Position numbers and translations under genes: made by a program
Origin: Exiguobacterium sp. FSL W8-0210
GTDB lineage: Bacteria; Bacillota; Bacilli; Exiguobacteriales; Exiguobacteriaceae
Direction of reading: 5' to 3'
Length of the DNA stretch: 64,000 nt
Assembly: GCF_038006045.1 (NCBI RefSeq)
Contig: NZ_JBBOUK010000001.1
Span: 2,707,001-2,771,000 of the forward strand
Shown here: positions 1 through 9,606 of the stretch, in pieces
Layout: every line of letters starts with the position of its first letter
Numbering within the stretch: the first letter of the stretch is position 1
The notes under the pieces: generated by a model
Told to the model about the DNA's origin: nothing
Seen by the model: the letters and a program-made list of their open reading frames with translations, nothing else
Databases searched by the model: none

Positions 1-863
1 ATTGCTTCGTTTACTACAAGACCCCATGGTTCGTCACTCGAAGGCAAAATAAATATGTCACCTGCGAAGTAATGCTCGAATAGTTTTTCTTGATCTGAAA
101 TAAATCCGGTGATAATTATATCAACTGCTAATTTTTTTGCGAGGTTCATTAACTTTTCTTTTTCTTCCCCATCACCCATTACTAATAAAGTAAATTTAGA
201 ATGCCCTATACTTTTCATTGAATATAAAATATGTTCAACATTTTTTCTTGAAATCAATCTGCCACTATAGATTAAAACAATATTTTCAGCAGAGATATTA
301 TACTTATTTCTTATCTCATTTCTAAAATTTTCAGATGAATTTCCTAAACTAAAAATTTTTTCGTTATCAATACTTAAATATTGATTTATAATTTTATCCT
401 TATCATATGAAAATTTTTCAGTAAATAATTTTTTTGAAACAATCCCGTTCCCTAAAATAATTGAAGCGTTTGAAATAACGAATTTTTTTATCACATATTT
501 ATAAAAACTATCTTTTTTACTTATCTTAGTTGGATCAATCCCATCGTATATTAGAACATAGGGTTTTTTTAATACTTTGCATAGTAATGATAAGAGCATA
601 TATTTTATTCTTTCATATCCCCCTATAAAAATAATGTCGTTGTTTTTCAATAATTGAAAAGTATTAATATTATCATGTTGTTTCTTTATATAGCTTAATT
701 TTTTCTCATCAACATTCTCGATTTTTTCAACATTCCATTTCCGCCCTATTATGTTGTTGTCAATATATGCTACGGTAATATCATGATGAGTATTTTTTTG
801 AAAATCTTCGATTTGTAGCTTTCTATAAGGCGATCGAATATTCGTAACGATTGCGATTCTCAA
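1..863 (-). CDS. Glycosyltransferase, GT-B / GT4-like (3' end cut by window edge)
   Basis: Translating the minus strand gives a protein starting MRIAIVTNIRSPYRKLQ and ending at the window edge in FILPSSDEPWGLVVNEA. That end is the nucleotide-sugar binding EX7E region of GT-B retaining transferases of the GT4 group. The segment IVLIYSGRLISRKNVEHIL is the usual start of the C-terminal Rossmann half. It probably adds one sugar to a lipid-linked exopolysaccharide repeat unit on the cytoplasmic face. The start is a TTG (861-863) overlapping the upstream stop as TTGA, which indicates translational coupling to the polymerase gene. The stretch is very AT-rich compared with gmd and galU. Donor and acceptor cannot be told from sequence. 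Confidence 0.85.
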   Translation of the reverse strand, partial: MRIAIVTNIRSPYRKLQIEDFQKNTHHDITVAYIDNNIIGRKWNVEKIENVDEKKLSYIKKQHDNINTFQLLKNNDIIFIGGYERIKYMLLSLLCKVLKKPYVLIYDGIDPTKISKKDSFYKYVIKKFVISNASIILGNGIVSKKLFTEKFSYDKDKIINQYLSIDNEKIFSLGNSSENFRNEIRNKYNISAENIVLIYSGRLISRKNVEHILYSMKSIGHSKFTLLVMGDGEEKEKLMNLAKKLAVDIIITGFISDQEKLFEHYFAGDIFILPSSDEPWGLVVNEA

Positions 864-2074
864 GAAACTATCCCCTTTTTTGAATTTGCTATATAAAAAC
901 CTATTAATAACCAAAGTAACAGGCTAATTATTTCACTAGGTACCATTAAAGTTATCTCGAAAATAGCATAGTACATACAACTAACAAATATAGAATATAC
1001 ATATATATTCATTTTAATAACATTTTTATCTTTGTTTTTTCGAAAGTCTTTAATAAAGTATATAAAAAGTGATATTAATAATATAACCATTACAATTATC
1101 CCTAATAACCCCAAAGTCATATATGTATATATATACCAATTGTCAGTTATTATAATTGTATTGATATTATCATAAAAATAGCTAATATTTACAAAACCAG
1201 TTCCTACTATAATATTGTTGAATTGATTTATATAATCAAATGTATTTACCCATCCATAGTATCTATTACTATTTTCTAAAATAATTGAATAGTTTAAATT
1301 ACTATAAATCAAATAAGTAAATATAGAAAAAAGTAAACTAATCCATAAAAGAATAAAATAAACGTTTTTAAAGCGTGTTCTTAAATTTTTTTTATAATGC
1401 TTGTATATCAGTACCATCCAAAAAATTAATACTCCAGTTAACGCGGTTCTACTACCAGAATTCAAAATAATAATTATTGGAACTACAATGCCTAATAAAT
1501 ATACTAAAAAATTTTTTTTATTATCAAAATACATTTTATAAGTACAAAGCAATATTCCTACGAATCCTATGAGTCCAGCAGTGTTTGCGTGCTTTAATCC
1601 AAAATCTTGTCTTATTCGATCATCTAAATTAAAAGCATTTTTTATATCTGAAATATTAAATAGAGAAATTTGTGTTGAAAAAATTAAATAAACTAAATAA
1701 ATTAGAGTTATATAGAAAAATAGTGTGATTAGCTTACTAACTAAATTTTCTTGTGTAACTACACATGTCATTAAATACAAATATAATATATAAATAAAAT
1801 ACAAAGCCATATTATAAAATATTTGGATATTAGAAAAATTTATCAACCCAATTATAGGTATTACACAAAAAGTTATAGCCAATAACATGTATATAATTTG
1901 AATTAGGATTTTTTGTTTTTGTACTTTATAAAAAACCAATATATATATACATATAATCATAAATATTATGTATTTTAAATTTAATATGAATGCGAATTGA
2001 TTTTCTTTCTGATATGCAAAATAAAACGCTAAAAATAATAATCCATTCAAAATAATCAATATCTTATTTTTCAT
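860..2074 (-). CDS. Wzy-like polysaccharide polymerase / O-antigen ligase family membrane protein
   Basis: About 404 residues, almost entirely hydrophobic, with roughly ten or more membrane segments. A mid-protein GSRTAL motif is of the kind seen in Wzy/WaaL-type proteins. It most likely polymerises exopolysaccharide repeat units at the outer face of the membrane. The ATG at 2072-2074 is chosen because GGAGAG sits 5-7 bases upstream; an in-frame start 36 bases further upstream lacks such a site. It overlaps the next glycosyltransferase by a TTGA. Very low GC and rare codons set it apart from gmd, which suggests transfer. Assignment rests on topology and position, since Wzy proteins have little sequence conservation. 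Confidence 0.75.
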   Translation of the reverse strand: MKNKILIILNGLLFLAFYFAYQKENQFAFILNLKYIIFMIICIYILVFYKVQKQKILIQIIYMLLAITFCVIPIIGLINFSNIQIFYNMALYFIYILYLYLMTCVVTQENLVSKLITLFFYITLIYLVYLIFSTQISLFNISDIKNAFNLDDRIRQDFGLKHANTAGLIGFVGILLCTYKMYFDNKKNFLVYLLGIVVPIIIILNSGSRTALTGVLIFWMVLIYKHYKKNLRTRFKNVYFILLWISLLFSIFTYLIYSNLNYSIILENSNRYYGWVNTFDYINQFNNIIVGTGFVNISYFYDNINTIIITDNWYIYTYMTLGLLGIIVMVILLISLFIYFIKDFRKNKDKNVIKMNIYVYSIFVSCMYYAIFEITLMVPSEIISLLLWLLIGFYIANSKKGIVS

Positions 2075-2121
2075 TTTCTCTCCATTAATTTTTGTATTTG
2101 TTGAAAACAAAGATGTTTGAT

Positions 2122-3201
2122 TTAATCAAACATCTTTGTTTTTTCAAATTCTTTCTCTACTTTATTTAAATCATGTTGAACCATAATTTTTATGAGTTCC
2201 TCAAATGATGTTTTAGATGGATTCCATCCTAAAATATTTTTAGCTTTTTCTGGTGTACCGAGTAATTGTTCCACTTCTGCTGGACGGAAAAATTTCGGAT
2301 CTACTGAAACAATTAATTCTTTTGTTGCTCTGTTATAACCTTTCTCTTCCACTCCTGTACCGGACCATTCTACTTCAATACCTGCATATTTGAATGCAAG
2401 TTCAACAAATTCACGAACTGAATGCATTTCACCCGTTGCAATGACGAAGTCTTCTGGCTTATCATGTTGTAACATTAACCACATACATTCAACATAGTCT
2501 TTCGCGTATCCCCAGTCGCGTAAAGAATCGAGGTTACCTAGTTTTAATTCCTTCTGTTTGCCTTGTGCAATACGTGCTGCTGCTAATGTGATTTTACGAG
2601 TTACAAATGTTTCACCCCGACGTTCTGATTCATGGTTAAAAAGAATTCCGTTTACAGCAAACATGTTGTAGGATTCACGGTAGTTCTTCGTGATCCAGAA
2701 ACCATACATCTTTGCAACACCGTATGGTGAACGTGGATAGAATGGTGTTGTCTCCGATTGTGGAACTTCTTGCACTTTTCCGTAAAGCTCTGAAGTTGAT
2801 GCTTGATAAATTCGTGTCGTTTCAGTGAGACCAAGAATTTTAACTGCTTCTAGGATCCGTAACGTCCCGACAGCATCGACGTCAGCTGTGTATTCTGGTA
2901 CGTCAAATGATACGCGGACATGCGATTGTGCTGCTAGGTTGTAAATTTCATCTGGTTTGATTTCGCTGATCAATCGAATGACGTTTGATGTATCTGTAAT
3001 ATCTCCATAATGAAGGTGGAAGTTTTCATTATTGTACATTGACTCCGCTTCATTCTCGTTCATAACGTCTTCTAGTCGCTCCTGGTTATAAGACGAGCTA
3101 CGACGAATGACACCGTGCACTTCATAGTCCATTCCGAGTAAAAATTCTGCTAAGTACGATCCATCTTGACCTGTAACACCTGTGATTAATGCTTTTTTCA
3201 T
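2122..3201 (-). CDS. gmd: GDP-mannose 4,6-dehydratase
   Basis: 359 residues. Converts GDP-D-mannose to GDP-4-keto-6-deoxy-D-mannose in the cytoplasm, the first step to GDP-L-fucose. It is a short-chain dehydrogenase with an N-terminal NAD(P)-binding [12 protein letters not shown] motif (residues about 7-18), a catalytic STSELYG strand near residue 135 and [10 protein letters not shown] with the Tyr-Lys pair near 155-165. The family-typical [15 protein letters not shown] block is present. Length is normal for Gmd. It lies 17 bp downstream of fcl in the same operon, so both GDP-fucose steps are encoded together. Confidence 0.95.
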   Translation of the reverse strand: MKKALITGVTGQDGSYLAEFLLGMDYEVHGVIRRSSSYNQERLEDVMNENEAESMYNNENFHLHYGDITDTSNVIRLISEIKPDEIYNLAAQSHVRVSFDVPEYTADVDAVGTLRILEAVKILGLTETTRIYQASTSELYGKVQEVPQSETTPFYPRSPYGVAKMYGFWITKNYRESYNMFAVNGILFNHESERRGETFVTRKITLAAARIAQGKQKELKLGNLDSLRDWGYAKDYVECMWLMLQHDKPEDFVIATGEMHSVREFVELAFKYAGIEVEWSGTGVEEKGYNRATKELIVSVDPKFFRPAEVEQLLGTPEKAKNILGWNPSKTSFEELIKIMVQHDLNKVEKEFEKTKMFD

Positions 3202-3218
3202 GTTTTTCGCTCCTTGAA

Positions 3219-4163
3219 TTAAACTTTTTCTAATTTATCTGTATTATTTAAGAACCAATCATATGCTTTACAAATTCCGTCTTCTAACTCTACCTTAGCT
3301 GTCCAGCCCAGTTGATTGATTTTCGTCGTATCAACTAGTTTGCGAGGTGTTCCATCTGGCTTTGTCGTATCAAATTTCAATTCACCTTCGAAGCCAACCA
3401 CACGTTGCACCGTTTCAGCGAGTTCTTTAATTGATACGTCTTCTCCCACTCCAATGTTAATGATGTCATCTTCATTGTAATGATTCATTAAGTACACACA
3501 GGCATCTGCTAAATCATCTGAATAGAGAAACTCACGCTTCGGTGTACCCGTTCCCCATACTTCAACTGACGATTGGTTCGATAATTTCGCTTCATGGAAC
3601 TTCCGAATCAAAGCTGGCATGACGTGAGAAGATTGAAGATCGAAATTATCATTTTCACCGTACAAGTTTGTTGGCATCGCTGAAATGTAATTTGTTCCAT
3701 ATTGTTTATTGTAGGATTGACACATTTTGATTCCAGCAATCTTCGCTAATGCGTAAGCATCATTTGTCGGTTCAAGTGGACCAGTTAATAAATACTCTTC
3801 TTTTAATGGTTGCGGTGCTAATTTAGGATATATACAAGTACTGCCGAGGAACAATAATTTTTCAACCTGATTTCGATACGAAGCATCAATCACGTTCGTT
3901 TGAATCATTAAATTGTCGCGGATGAAGTCCGCAGGGAATTCATTATTGGCAACGATCCCCCCTACTTTAGCCGCTGCAACGAAGACAAATTCCGGCTTTT
4001 CTTCTTTAAAGAAACTGTCCACTTGTCCTTTATCGCGTAAATCAAGCTCTTTGCTCGCCCGTACGACTAAGTTCGTATAACCATCTTTCATCAATTTCCG
4101 ATGAATAGCAGAACCAACTAAACCACGATGTCCTGCAATGTAAATTTTCGAATTTTTATTCAT
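3219..4163 (-). CDS. fcl: GDP-L-fucose synthase (GDP-4-keto-6-deoxymannose epimerase/reductase)
   Basis: 314 residues, the normal family length. Catalyses the epimerisation and NADPH reduction that complete GDP-L-fucose synthesis from the Gmd product. Visible are the nucleotide-binding [10 protein letters not shown] motif near the N-terminus, the LGSTCIYP strand, and the YALAKIAG Tyr-x-x-x-Lys pair. The C-terminal half keeps the [17 protein letters not shown] segment typical of the family. It sits between the priming sugar transferase and gmd with gaps of about 20 bp, so it is co-transcribed. It indicates a fucose-containing (or related 6-deoxyhexose) polymer. Confidence 0.94.
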   Translation of the reverse strand: MNKNSKIYIAGHRGLVGSAIHRKLMKDGYTNLVVRASKELDLRDKGQVDSFFKEEKPEFVFVAAAKVGGIVANNEFPADFIRDNLMIQTNVIDASYRNQVEKLLFLGSTCIYPKLAPQPLKEEYLLTGPLEPTNDAYALAKIAGIKMCQSYNKQYGTNYISAMPTNLYGENDNFDLQSSHVMPALIRKFHEAKLSNQSSVEVWGTGTPKREFLYSDDLADACVYLMNHYNEDDIINIGVGEDVSIKELAETVQRVVGFEGELKFDTTKPDGTPRKLVDTTKINQLGWTAKVELEDGICKAYDWFLNNTDKLEKV

Positions 4164-4183
4164 AAGTATGTCGTCCTTTACGT

Positions 4184-4933
4184 TTAATAGGCGTCTTTTG
4201 AACCAATCATCACACCGACTGTTTTAATGATGATTTTAAGATCCATCATAAATGTGCGTGACTTAATATATAAAATGTCCAAATCTACCATCTCTTTGAA
4301 TCCAATATTACTTCTACCACTTACTTGCCACAATCCAGTACATCCTGGAGTCACGCTTAATCGCTGTAAATCATATGAAGTATACTCGGCGACCTCCCTT
4401 GGTAAAGGTGGTCTTGGACCTACTAACGACATATCACCTAACAATACATTCCATAGTTGAGGAAGTTCATCAAGACTTGTTTTCCGGATAAAACGACCCA
4501 CTTTCGTTACACGTGGATCGTTCGACATTTTAAACATCGCTCCTGCAATCTCATTATGCTCTAACAGATTATTTAATCGTTCTTCCGCATCAGATACCAT
4601 CGATCGGAATTTATACATCCGAAATCTCTTTCCATTCAATCCTACTCGATCTTGTGCAAAGAAGATCGAGGCTTTACGATCTTCCATTTTAATGATGATT
4701 GCAAGAATGATGAGTAACGGTGATAAAACGAGTATTCCTAAAAATGAGCAGATAATATCAAATACACGCTTCAATACTAAATAGTATTTAGATTCGTCAA
4801 GTGAAACAGGTGTGACGACAAACGTATCTGGAACTTCACTGTATTGAATATTTTCAACATTTGCGATACCAGAGTCTGGATTTTCAAGCGTTGTAATAGC
4901 AGTTTCTTCTTTAATCAAGGACGAATCATTCAC
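4184..4933 (-). CDS. Undecaprenyl-phosphate sugar-1-phosphate transferase (initiating glycosyltransferase, short form)
   Basis: 249 residues. Belongs to the bacterial sugar transferase family (PF02397 type) that starts a repeat unit by moving a sugar-1-phosphate from a nucleotide sugar to undecaprenyl phosphate. There is one membrane segment at about residues 70-92, then the conserved cytoplasmic domain with [12 protein letters not shown] and [20 protein letters not shown]. It lacks the four-helix N-terminal half of WbaP, so it is the short PglC/EpsL-like architecture. Its roughly 60-residue N-terminal tail is acidic and not recognisable. The sugar used cannot be decided; UDP-hexoses (galU is next door) are plausible. 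Confidence 0.9.
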   Translation of the reverse strand: MNDSSLIKEETAITTLENPDSGIANVENIQYSEVPDTFVVTPVSLDESKYYLVLKRVFDIICSFLGILVLSPLLIILAIIIKMEDRKASIFFAQDRVGLNGKRFRMYKFRSMVSDAEERLNNLLEHNEIAGAMFKMSNDPRVTKVGRFIRKTSLDELPQLWNVLLGDMSLVGPRPPLPREVAEYTSYDLQRLSVTPGCTGLWQVSGRSNIGFKEMVDLDILYIKSRTFMMDLKIIIKTVGVMIGSKDAY

Positions 4934-4951
4934 ACTTATCCCTCCAAATGA

Positions 4952-5839
4952 TTATTCAGCTAATGAAAGCTTCTCTTGTAATAGTTCGTACATCATTTCC
5001 CGAACTTCCTCACCCAAATCTTCACGATTTAATGCAAACTCAAGTGTTGTACGAATGAATCCTAATTTTTCTCCAACATCATAGCGCTTCCCATCAAATT
5101 CATAAGCAAAGACCCGTTGCATTTCATTAAGTCGTGTAATCGCGTCTGTTAATTGAATCTCACCACCAGAACCAACATCTTGCGTTTCTAGATATTTAAA
5201 GATTTCTGGCGTTAATAGATAACGTCCTAAAATCGCTAAGTTTGATGGAGCAGTTCCCGGTGCTGGCTTTTCAACGAATGATTTTACTTTATGTAACTGC
5301 GCTGAGATGCTTGTACTTGGATCAACGATTCCGTAACGATTCGTATCCTTTTCTGGTACTGGCTGTACACCGATAATCGAACTATTCGTGATTTCATACT
5401 GCTCAATCAATTGTCGTGTACAAGGTACGTCTGCTTGAACGATATCATCCCCGAGCATAACGACGAATGGTTCGTTACCAACAAATGCTTTTGCTTGAAG
5501 AATTGCATCCCCAAGACCTTTCGGCTTCGATTGACGAATGAAATGAATGTTAATCTTCGTTGTCTCTTCGACTAAGTAAAGTAATTCTGATTTATTCTTT
5601 GAAATCAGATTCGCTTCTAGCTCTGGTACGGAATCAAAATGATCTTCAATGGATCGTTTACCTTTTCCAGTAATAATTAAAATATCTTCAATTCCCGATT
5701 CAATCGCTTCCTCGATAATGTATTGAATCGTCGGTTTATCTACAATCGGTAGCATTTCTTTCGGCATCGCCTTAGTAGCTGGTAAGAAACGTGTCCCAAG
5801 CCCCGCTGCCGGAATGACAGCTTTTTTAACTTTTATCAT
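4952..5839 (-). CDS. galU: UTP-glucose-1-phosphate uridylyltransferase
   Basis: About 295 residues. Makes UDP-glucose from UTP and glucose-1-phosphate. The nucleotidyltransferase signature [20 protein letters not shown] and the metal-binding region VVMLGDDIV are present, as is the [10 protein letters not shown] segment. Three ATGs stand in tandem; the third is preferred because GGAGA lies six bases upstream of it, against zero and three for the others. It is the first gene of the minus-strand polysaccharide operon. It is separated from the kinase/phosphatase module by a terminator and carries a cre site upstream, so UDP-glucose supply and the downstream genes may be under carbon control. Confidence 0.95.
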   Translation of the reverse strand: MIKVKKAVIPAAGLGTRFLPATKAMPKEMLPIVDKPTIQYIIEEAIESGIEDILIITGKGKRSIEDHFDSVPELEANLISKNKSELLYLVEETTKINIHFIRQSKPKGLGDAILQAKAFVGNEPFVVMLGDDIVQADVPCTRQLIEQYEITNSSIIGVQPVPEKDTNRYGIVDPSTSISAQLHKVKSFVEKPAPGTAPSNLAILGRYLLTPEIFKYLETQDVGSGGEIQLTDAITRLNEMQRVFAYEFDGKRYDVGEKLGFIRTTLEFALNREDLGEEVREMMYELLQEKLSLAE

Positions 5840-5956
5840 CATCATTCTCCATTCAATAATTTTAATGAAATATATAACTAAAGTTCCATTCTTTATGTAA
5901 ATTAAGATAACACATAAAAGATGGATTTTTCTATATTGTTTTCCATATTTTCATAA

Positions 5957-5970
5957 TGTAAGCGTTAACA
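5957..5970. promoter_or_regulatory. CcpA cre site upstream of the galU operon
   Basis: TGTAAGCGTTAACA matches the cre consensus TGWNANCGNTNWCA at every defined position and does so on both strands. It lies about 120 bp upstream of the galU start and just inside the terminator of the preceding operon. At that distance upstream it could activate, as CcpA does at some overflow-metabolism genes, or repress, depending on where the promoter is. No convincing -35/-10 pair was found in this gap, so the sign of regulation is unknown. Confidence 0.65.
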
Positions 5971-5976
5971 TAGAAA

Positions 5977-6002
5977 AAAGAGAGTGCGATTTCACTCTCT
6001 TT
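5977..6002 (-). terminator. Intrinsic terminator of the cps kinase/phosphatase operon
   Basis: AAAGAGAGTG (5977-5986) pairs with CACTCTCTTT (5993-6002) around a six-base loop, followed on the minus strand by a run of Ts. It ends the transcript of the three upstream genes and isolates the galU operon. Confidence 0.85.
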
Positions 6003-6023
6003 TCCTTACCTTAACAAAAAATG

Positions 6024-6788
6024 TTATACCCATTGCCCTTTCCAATTCTTTTCAATTGGGTTTGGAGGGTTAATCGTAATTAACTGATTTAATAAAACTG
6101 CTTCATTGTTTTCATAAATTTCATCAATCAACCAGTCTTCTAATTTTTTTTCAAGCACTCGTTCACATTGCTTCCAGTAAAACGGACGTTTCTCGATATG
6201 GTGCGCATCACTAGCGATGAGATGTGCTTGTGCATTTTCTAACAGAGCCAGCGCAAAGCGCTGCACATCCTTACCGTACTTTCCAACTAAACTAGCACAA
6301 GTGACTTGACTGATCGCACCATTCGAAATCAATTCAAATAATAGGGACGGATTTTGAATAATTGCCTTGTTCTTTTCTGGATGCGCAACAATCGGAATGT
6401 AGCCATCTGAAATCAATTCAGCGAATACTTGACGCGCGTACGATGGAATCCCGCTCGACGGAAACTCAATCAAGATGTAGCGCGACTCATTCAACGTCAA
6501 CGCTTGCCCTGCTTCTATGGCTTCCATCAACTCACCAATCAAACGAATCTCATGTCCTGGATAGACAGTGATTGGAATACCACGTTGTTTCAATAACACG
6601 TTGAACTCATTCACTGTCAATTGTACGTCGACGTCTTCTGTCTCGAATTGCGGATGATAGAGATGTGGTGTCGCGATGATCCGTGATACTCCCTCGGTAG
6701 CAGCTTGTTCTGCTAACTGTAACGCGTGCTCGACACTAGACGGACCGTCATCGACGAGCGGCAAGATATGACAATGGATATCAACCAT
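6024..6788 (-). CDS. PHP-type protein-tyrosine phosphatase (CpsB/YwqE family)
   Basis: About 254 residues. Removes phosphate from the C-terminal tyrosine cluster of the neighbouring kinase and so cycles polysaccharide assembly. The metal ligands of the PHP domain are visible: DIHCHILP at the N-terminus, HPEKN in the middle and ASDAHH near residue 195. The ATG at 6786-6788 is preferred over an upstream in-frame GTG because GAGGGA sits six bases before it. It is the last gene of the modulator-kinase-phosphatase operon, directly before a terminator. This manganese-dependent type replaces the low-molecular-weight phosphatase of Gram-negative systems. Confidence 0.92.
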   Translation of the reverse strand: MVDIHCHILPLVDDGPSSVEHALQLAEQAATEGVSRIIATPHLYHPQFETEDVDVQLTVNEFNVLLKQRGIPITVYPGHEIRLIGELMEAIEAGQALTLNESRYILIEFPSSGIPSYARQVFAELISDGYIPIVAHPEKNKAIIQNPSLLFELISNGAISQVTCASLVGKYGKDVQRFALALLENAQAHLIASDAHHIEKRPFYWKQCERVLEKKLEDWLIDEIYENNEAVLLNQLITINPPNPIEKNWKGQWV

Positions 6789-6799
6789 GTGAATGTCCC

Positions 6800-7495
6800 T
6801 CACTCATAAGAATAGTAGTATTGATATGCTGAATCATCTGTCAGTTCACGACGGTTCAAGACGACGCCAAGGATTTTTGCTTCAGCGAGATCAAGTTGTT
6901 CTTTTGCTTTTAAGACACGTTGACGATCTGACGTCGTACAGCCGACGACGAGTACGACACCATCCGTGAGCTTCGATGTAATGCGACTGTCTGCTACTTG
7001 TAGCAATGGTGGTGCATCGAAGATAATCACATCAAAGTCTGCTCGTAGTTGTGATACAAGGTGCTCCATCGCGCGTGACGATAATAACTCTGCTGGGTTC
7101 GGTGGAATCGGACCTGCTGTTAAAATGGATAAGTTATCAACCTTTGTCGGTAAAATTGCCTTTTCTTTTTCTGCTTGACGCGTTAAAAGACTAGATAGAC
7201 CTAAGCCGTTCGCAACTTTAAACGTGTAGTGTACTGTTGGACGCCGCATATCCGTATCAATGATCAAGACTTTTTTTCCTTGTTGCGCGTAAGCGACTGC
7301 AAGATTGGACGAAGTCGTTGACTTCCCTTCCCCTTGCGTAGCAGATGTAACAAGAATGGCCTGAATCTCACGATCGACAGCCATGAATTCAATATTCGTT
7401 CGAATCGTCCGATATTGTTCAGCAACGGGTGATTTTGGTTGTGTCACTGTAATCAACTTCCGTGCGTCTTTATTCATTTTACTTTTCTTAGCCAT
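6800..7495 (-). CDS. Polysaccharide tyrosine kinase, cytoplasmic subunit (CpsD/CapB/YwqD family)
   Basis: About 231 residues from the ATG at 7493-7495. BY-kinase motifs are clear: Walker A (SATQGEGKSTTSSN), Walker A' (LIIDTDMRRP), Walker B (VIIFDAPP) and a C-terminal tyrosine cluster (YQYYYSYE) that is the autophosphorylation site. Its activity depends on the membrane modulator encoded just upstream, with which it overlaps by eight bases (ATGGCTAA), indicating coupled translation. Together with the downstream phosphatase it controls length and export of the surface polymer. An in-frame extension of 55 codons upstream lies inside the modulator gene and is not needed. Confidence 0.93.
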   Translation of the reverse strand: MAKKSKMNKDARKLITVTQPKSPVAEQYRTIRTNIEFMAVDREIQAILVTSATQGEGKSTTSSNLAVAYAQQGKKVLIIDTDMRRPTVHYTFKVANGLGLSSLLTRQAEKEKAILPTKVDNLSILTAGPIPPNPAELLSSRAMEHLVSQLRADFDVIIFDAPPLLQVADSRITSKLTDGVVLVVGCTTSDRQRVLKAKEQLDLAEAKILGVVLNRRELTDDSAYQYYYSYE

Positions 7496-8219
7496 ATTGT
7501 TTGACCGCCTCTCGTTTGGCTGTTTTTGATGAAGACTTGAATACTTTACTGTCGATATCTGGAATACTACCGAGGACCGGTAGATCAAGGATTTGTTGGA
7601 CTTGTTCTTCTGTACGAATGCGGCGATCGAGTACTTCACGTAAGAAAGCGAGACCGACACCTAATAAGAAACCTACTACTGCAGCAATCGCTGTATTTAA
7701 GATAACGTTCGGACTGACGGGTGATGTTGGAATACCTGAAACTGATAACACTTTGACGTTATCGACATTCATCAACTTAGGAATATCTTCACTAAATACA
7801 TTCGCAACAGAGTTCGCAATGTCTGAAGCGAGTGCTGCATCTTTACTTTGAACAGATACATTAATGACCTGAGAGTTCTGTTCACTTTCGACTGTGATCA
7901 TATTATTAAGTACAGATATACTTGACGGGGCATTCGATACTTCTTTCTGAACCTTTTCTAAGATGGCTGGACTTTTAATAATGACACGATATGTATTAAC
8001 GAGCGTCACCGATGACTGGACTTGTTGTGCATCAATGATGTTGTTTTCTTGTTTCTTCGGTGTGACAAGGATTTGCGTTCCTGCCTGATACGTCGGTTTA
8101 ATTAAAAAGCTACTGACCGCAAACGAAATCAAGGACGCTACAATCGTTAGCGCTAGAATTCGCCAAAACGATTTACGTAAAATTGAAAATAATTCCTGCA
8201 AGCTAATCGTTTCATTCAT
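7488..8219 (-). CDS. Wzz-domain chain-length determinant / tyrosine-kinase modulator (CapA/YwqC-like)
   Basis: 243 residues. Two membrane segments (about 18-36 and 172-193) flank an outside loop, the Wzz topology. The PTYQAGTQILV motif follows the first helix and a proline-rich PTSPVSPN precedes the second, both typical. The cytoplasmic tail after helix two activates the kinase encoded by the overlapping downstream gene. It is the first gene of a three-gene operon. The preceding intergenic region holds an extended -10 promoter on this strand. Length is typical for the Firmicute type that lacks a fused kinase domain. Confidence 0.92.
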   Translation of the reverse strand: MNETISLQELFSILRKSFWRILALTIVASLISFAVSSFLIKPTYQAGTQILVTPKKQENNIIDAQQVQSSVTLVNTYRVIIKSPAILEKVQKEVSNAPSSISVLNNMITVESEQNSQVINVSVQSKDAALASDIANSVANVFSEDIPKLMNVDNVKVLSVSGIPTSPVSPNVILNTAIAAVVGFLLGVGLAFLREVLDRRIRTEEQVQQILDLPVLGSIPDIDSKVFKSSSKTAKREAVKQYG

Positions 8220-8277
8220 GGTTTAATTATTCTCCTTTATTTGTCTAATTCAACGTTTTCTAACACAACTAAAAGTT

Positions 8278-8286
8278 AGTATAACA
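8278..8286 (-). promoter_or_regulatory. Extended -10 promoter of the cps modulator operon
   Basis: On the minus strand TG-T-TATACT reads as an extended -10 element about 60 bp upstream of the modulator ATG. No good -35 hexamer is present, which an extended -10 can tolerate. Confidence 0.5.
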
Positions 8287-8349
8287 AATTTTTGGGAAAT
8301 GGTTGATGTTTTTTTAGGAAATATCATACGTTTTTTGAAAAACATTGCG

Positions 8350-8355
8350 TATAAT
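8350..8355 (+). promoter_or_regulatory. -10 element of the plus-strand membrane protein gene
   Basis: A perfect TATAAT lies about 60 bp upstream of the ATG at 8416. The -35 position shows no close match to TTGACA, so promoter strength is uncertain. Confidence 0.4.
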
Positions 8356-8415
8356 AAAATATGAATTGTTCCAATTTTACATTCATTCCTGCAATCAGAC
8401 ATAGGAGGATTTTTT

Positions 8416-9567
8416 ATGCACCGCTCGCTTCAAGCCTTACAATTTTATACCTCTCACTCGGCTGAGGATATTTCTCGGCTGCATGAACGGATCCGTTCAA
8501 GTCTTGCTTCGACGGAATCCCTCACCGATACGATGATTCGTATCACGGGTCAACCACCGCTCATTCCCTACGAAGAAGATACGGTGACTGCGGCGGAATG
8601 GGAAGCATATCTCGGTGGAAAACATCACCCCGTTCTCGCTGATTTTTATGGTACGCTCGTTGCTCGTCCTCTACTAGATGAAGATGGTCCGCTTCCAGAT
8701 GAAGAGGAAGAAGTAATTCCTACACTCTCACGAAGTCATCGGGAACCCGAATCCAAACGTCGTAAAAAAGAGAAGGATATTCCACATGCTGGTGCAAAAA
8801 AATCAGTTCCATGGGGCTGGATTGCACTATTGATTCTTTGTTTCTTGCTTGGTGCCGGTGGAACATACGTCTACTCGACATACTTCGCTCATTCGGCAGA
8901 TACGACACCTAAAGCAACAGTCGAAAAACCGGTCACCGTCGAGAAAACAAAAGAACAAAAACCTAAAGCAACAGAAACTGCTTCTCCTGTCGATGATGTA
9001 CTGTATGTCAAAACGCGTTCGAGCAATATCTATCAAGAAGAATCGATGACAACGTTACTCTACGAAGCTGACTTTGGCGACGGATACCGGATTGTCGAGA
9101 AGAAAGACGGTATCACAGAAGTAGAACTATCCGATGACTTAACAGGATTCATTAAAACATCTGATACAACGAAACGTTTGGAAGGTGAACCACTTGCTGA
9201 CGAAACACTCTTAACTTGGGTGAACGATCAACTCGATACAAGCTTCGTCACAGGTACACTCATTGACCTTATCGGTAAAACAAGTACAGAGTTGAATAGT
9301 CTTTATGGACAAGCTGATCGGACATTCGAAGATGAATTACATGATTATGTATTTTATGGTGATCATTTCTTTGTTTTAAAAGATGACCGCGTCATTGCAA
9401 TTGATTGGACGAACACGGATATCACGAACGCACAACTCGCTTCGCTTGCTCCGCTTCAACTCGAAACGGAAACAACGGGACTCATCACGAGTAACTCGTA
9501 TCGACTGCAACGCTTTGAAAAAGAAGGTAAGGTTAGCCGCATTCGCCTAGCTGAACAATCGTTTTAA
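8416..9567 (+). CDS. Single-pass membrane protein of unknown function
   Basis: 383 residues, ribosome site AGGAGG eight bases before the ATG. Not recognised as a known family. An approximately 130-residue N-terminal cytoplasmic part ends in an acidic stretch and a Lys/Arg-rich segment (SKRRKKEKD). A single membrane helix follows at about 136-160 (WGWIALLILCFLLG), then an outside domain of about 220 residues that begins with a Lys/Thr/Glu linker. The topology places the basic side inside. It is transcribed away from the polysaccharide kinase operon and converges on an LCP ligase, so an envelope role is likely but unproven. It ends at a strong bidirectional terminator. Confidence 0.8.
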   Translation: MHRSLQALQFYTSHSAEDISRLHERIRSSLASTESLTDTMIRITGQPPLIPYEEDTVTAAEWEAYLGGKHHPVLADFYGTLVARPLLDEDGPLPDEEEEVIPTLSRSHREPESKRRKKEKDIPHAGAKKSVPWGWIALLILCFLLGAGGTYVYSTYFAHSADTTPKATVEKPVTVEKTKEQKPKATETASPVDDVLYVKTRSSNIYQEESMTTLLYEADFGDGYRIVEKKDGITEVELSDDLTGFIKTSDTTKRLEGEPLADETLLTWVNDQLDTSFVTGTLIDLIGKTSTELNSLYGQADRTFEDELHDYVFYGDHFFVLKDDRVIAIDWTNTDITNAQLASLAPLQLETETTGLITSNSYRLQRFEKEGKVSRIRLAEQSF

Positions 9568-9570
9568 ACG

Positions 9571-9604
9571 AAAAGCACCAAATCCTCGTGGATTCGGTGC
9601 TTTT
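9571..9604. terminator. Bidirectional terminator between convergent genes
   Basis: A stem of about 15 bp with one mismatch (AAAAGCACCAAATCC at 9571-9585 with 9590-9604) around TCGT, with A and T runs on both sides. It serves both the membrane protein gene and the LCP gene. Confidence 0.88.
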
Positions 9605-9606
9605 TA

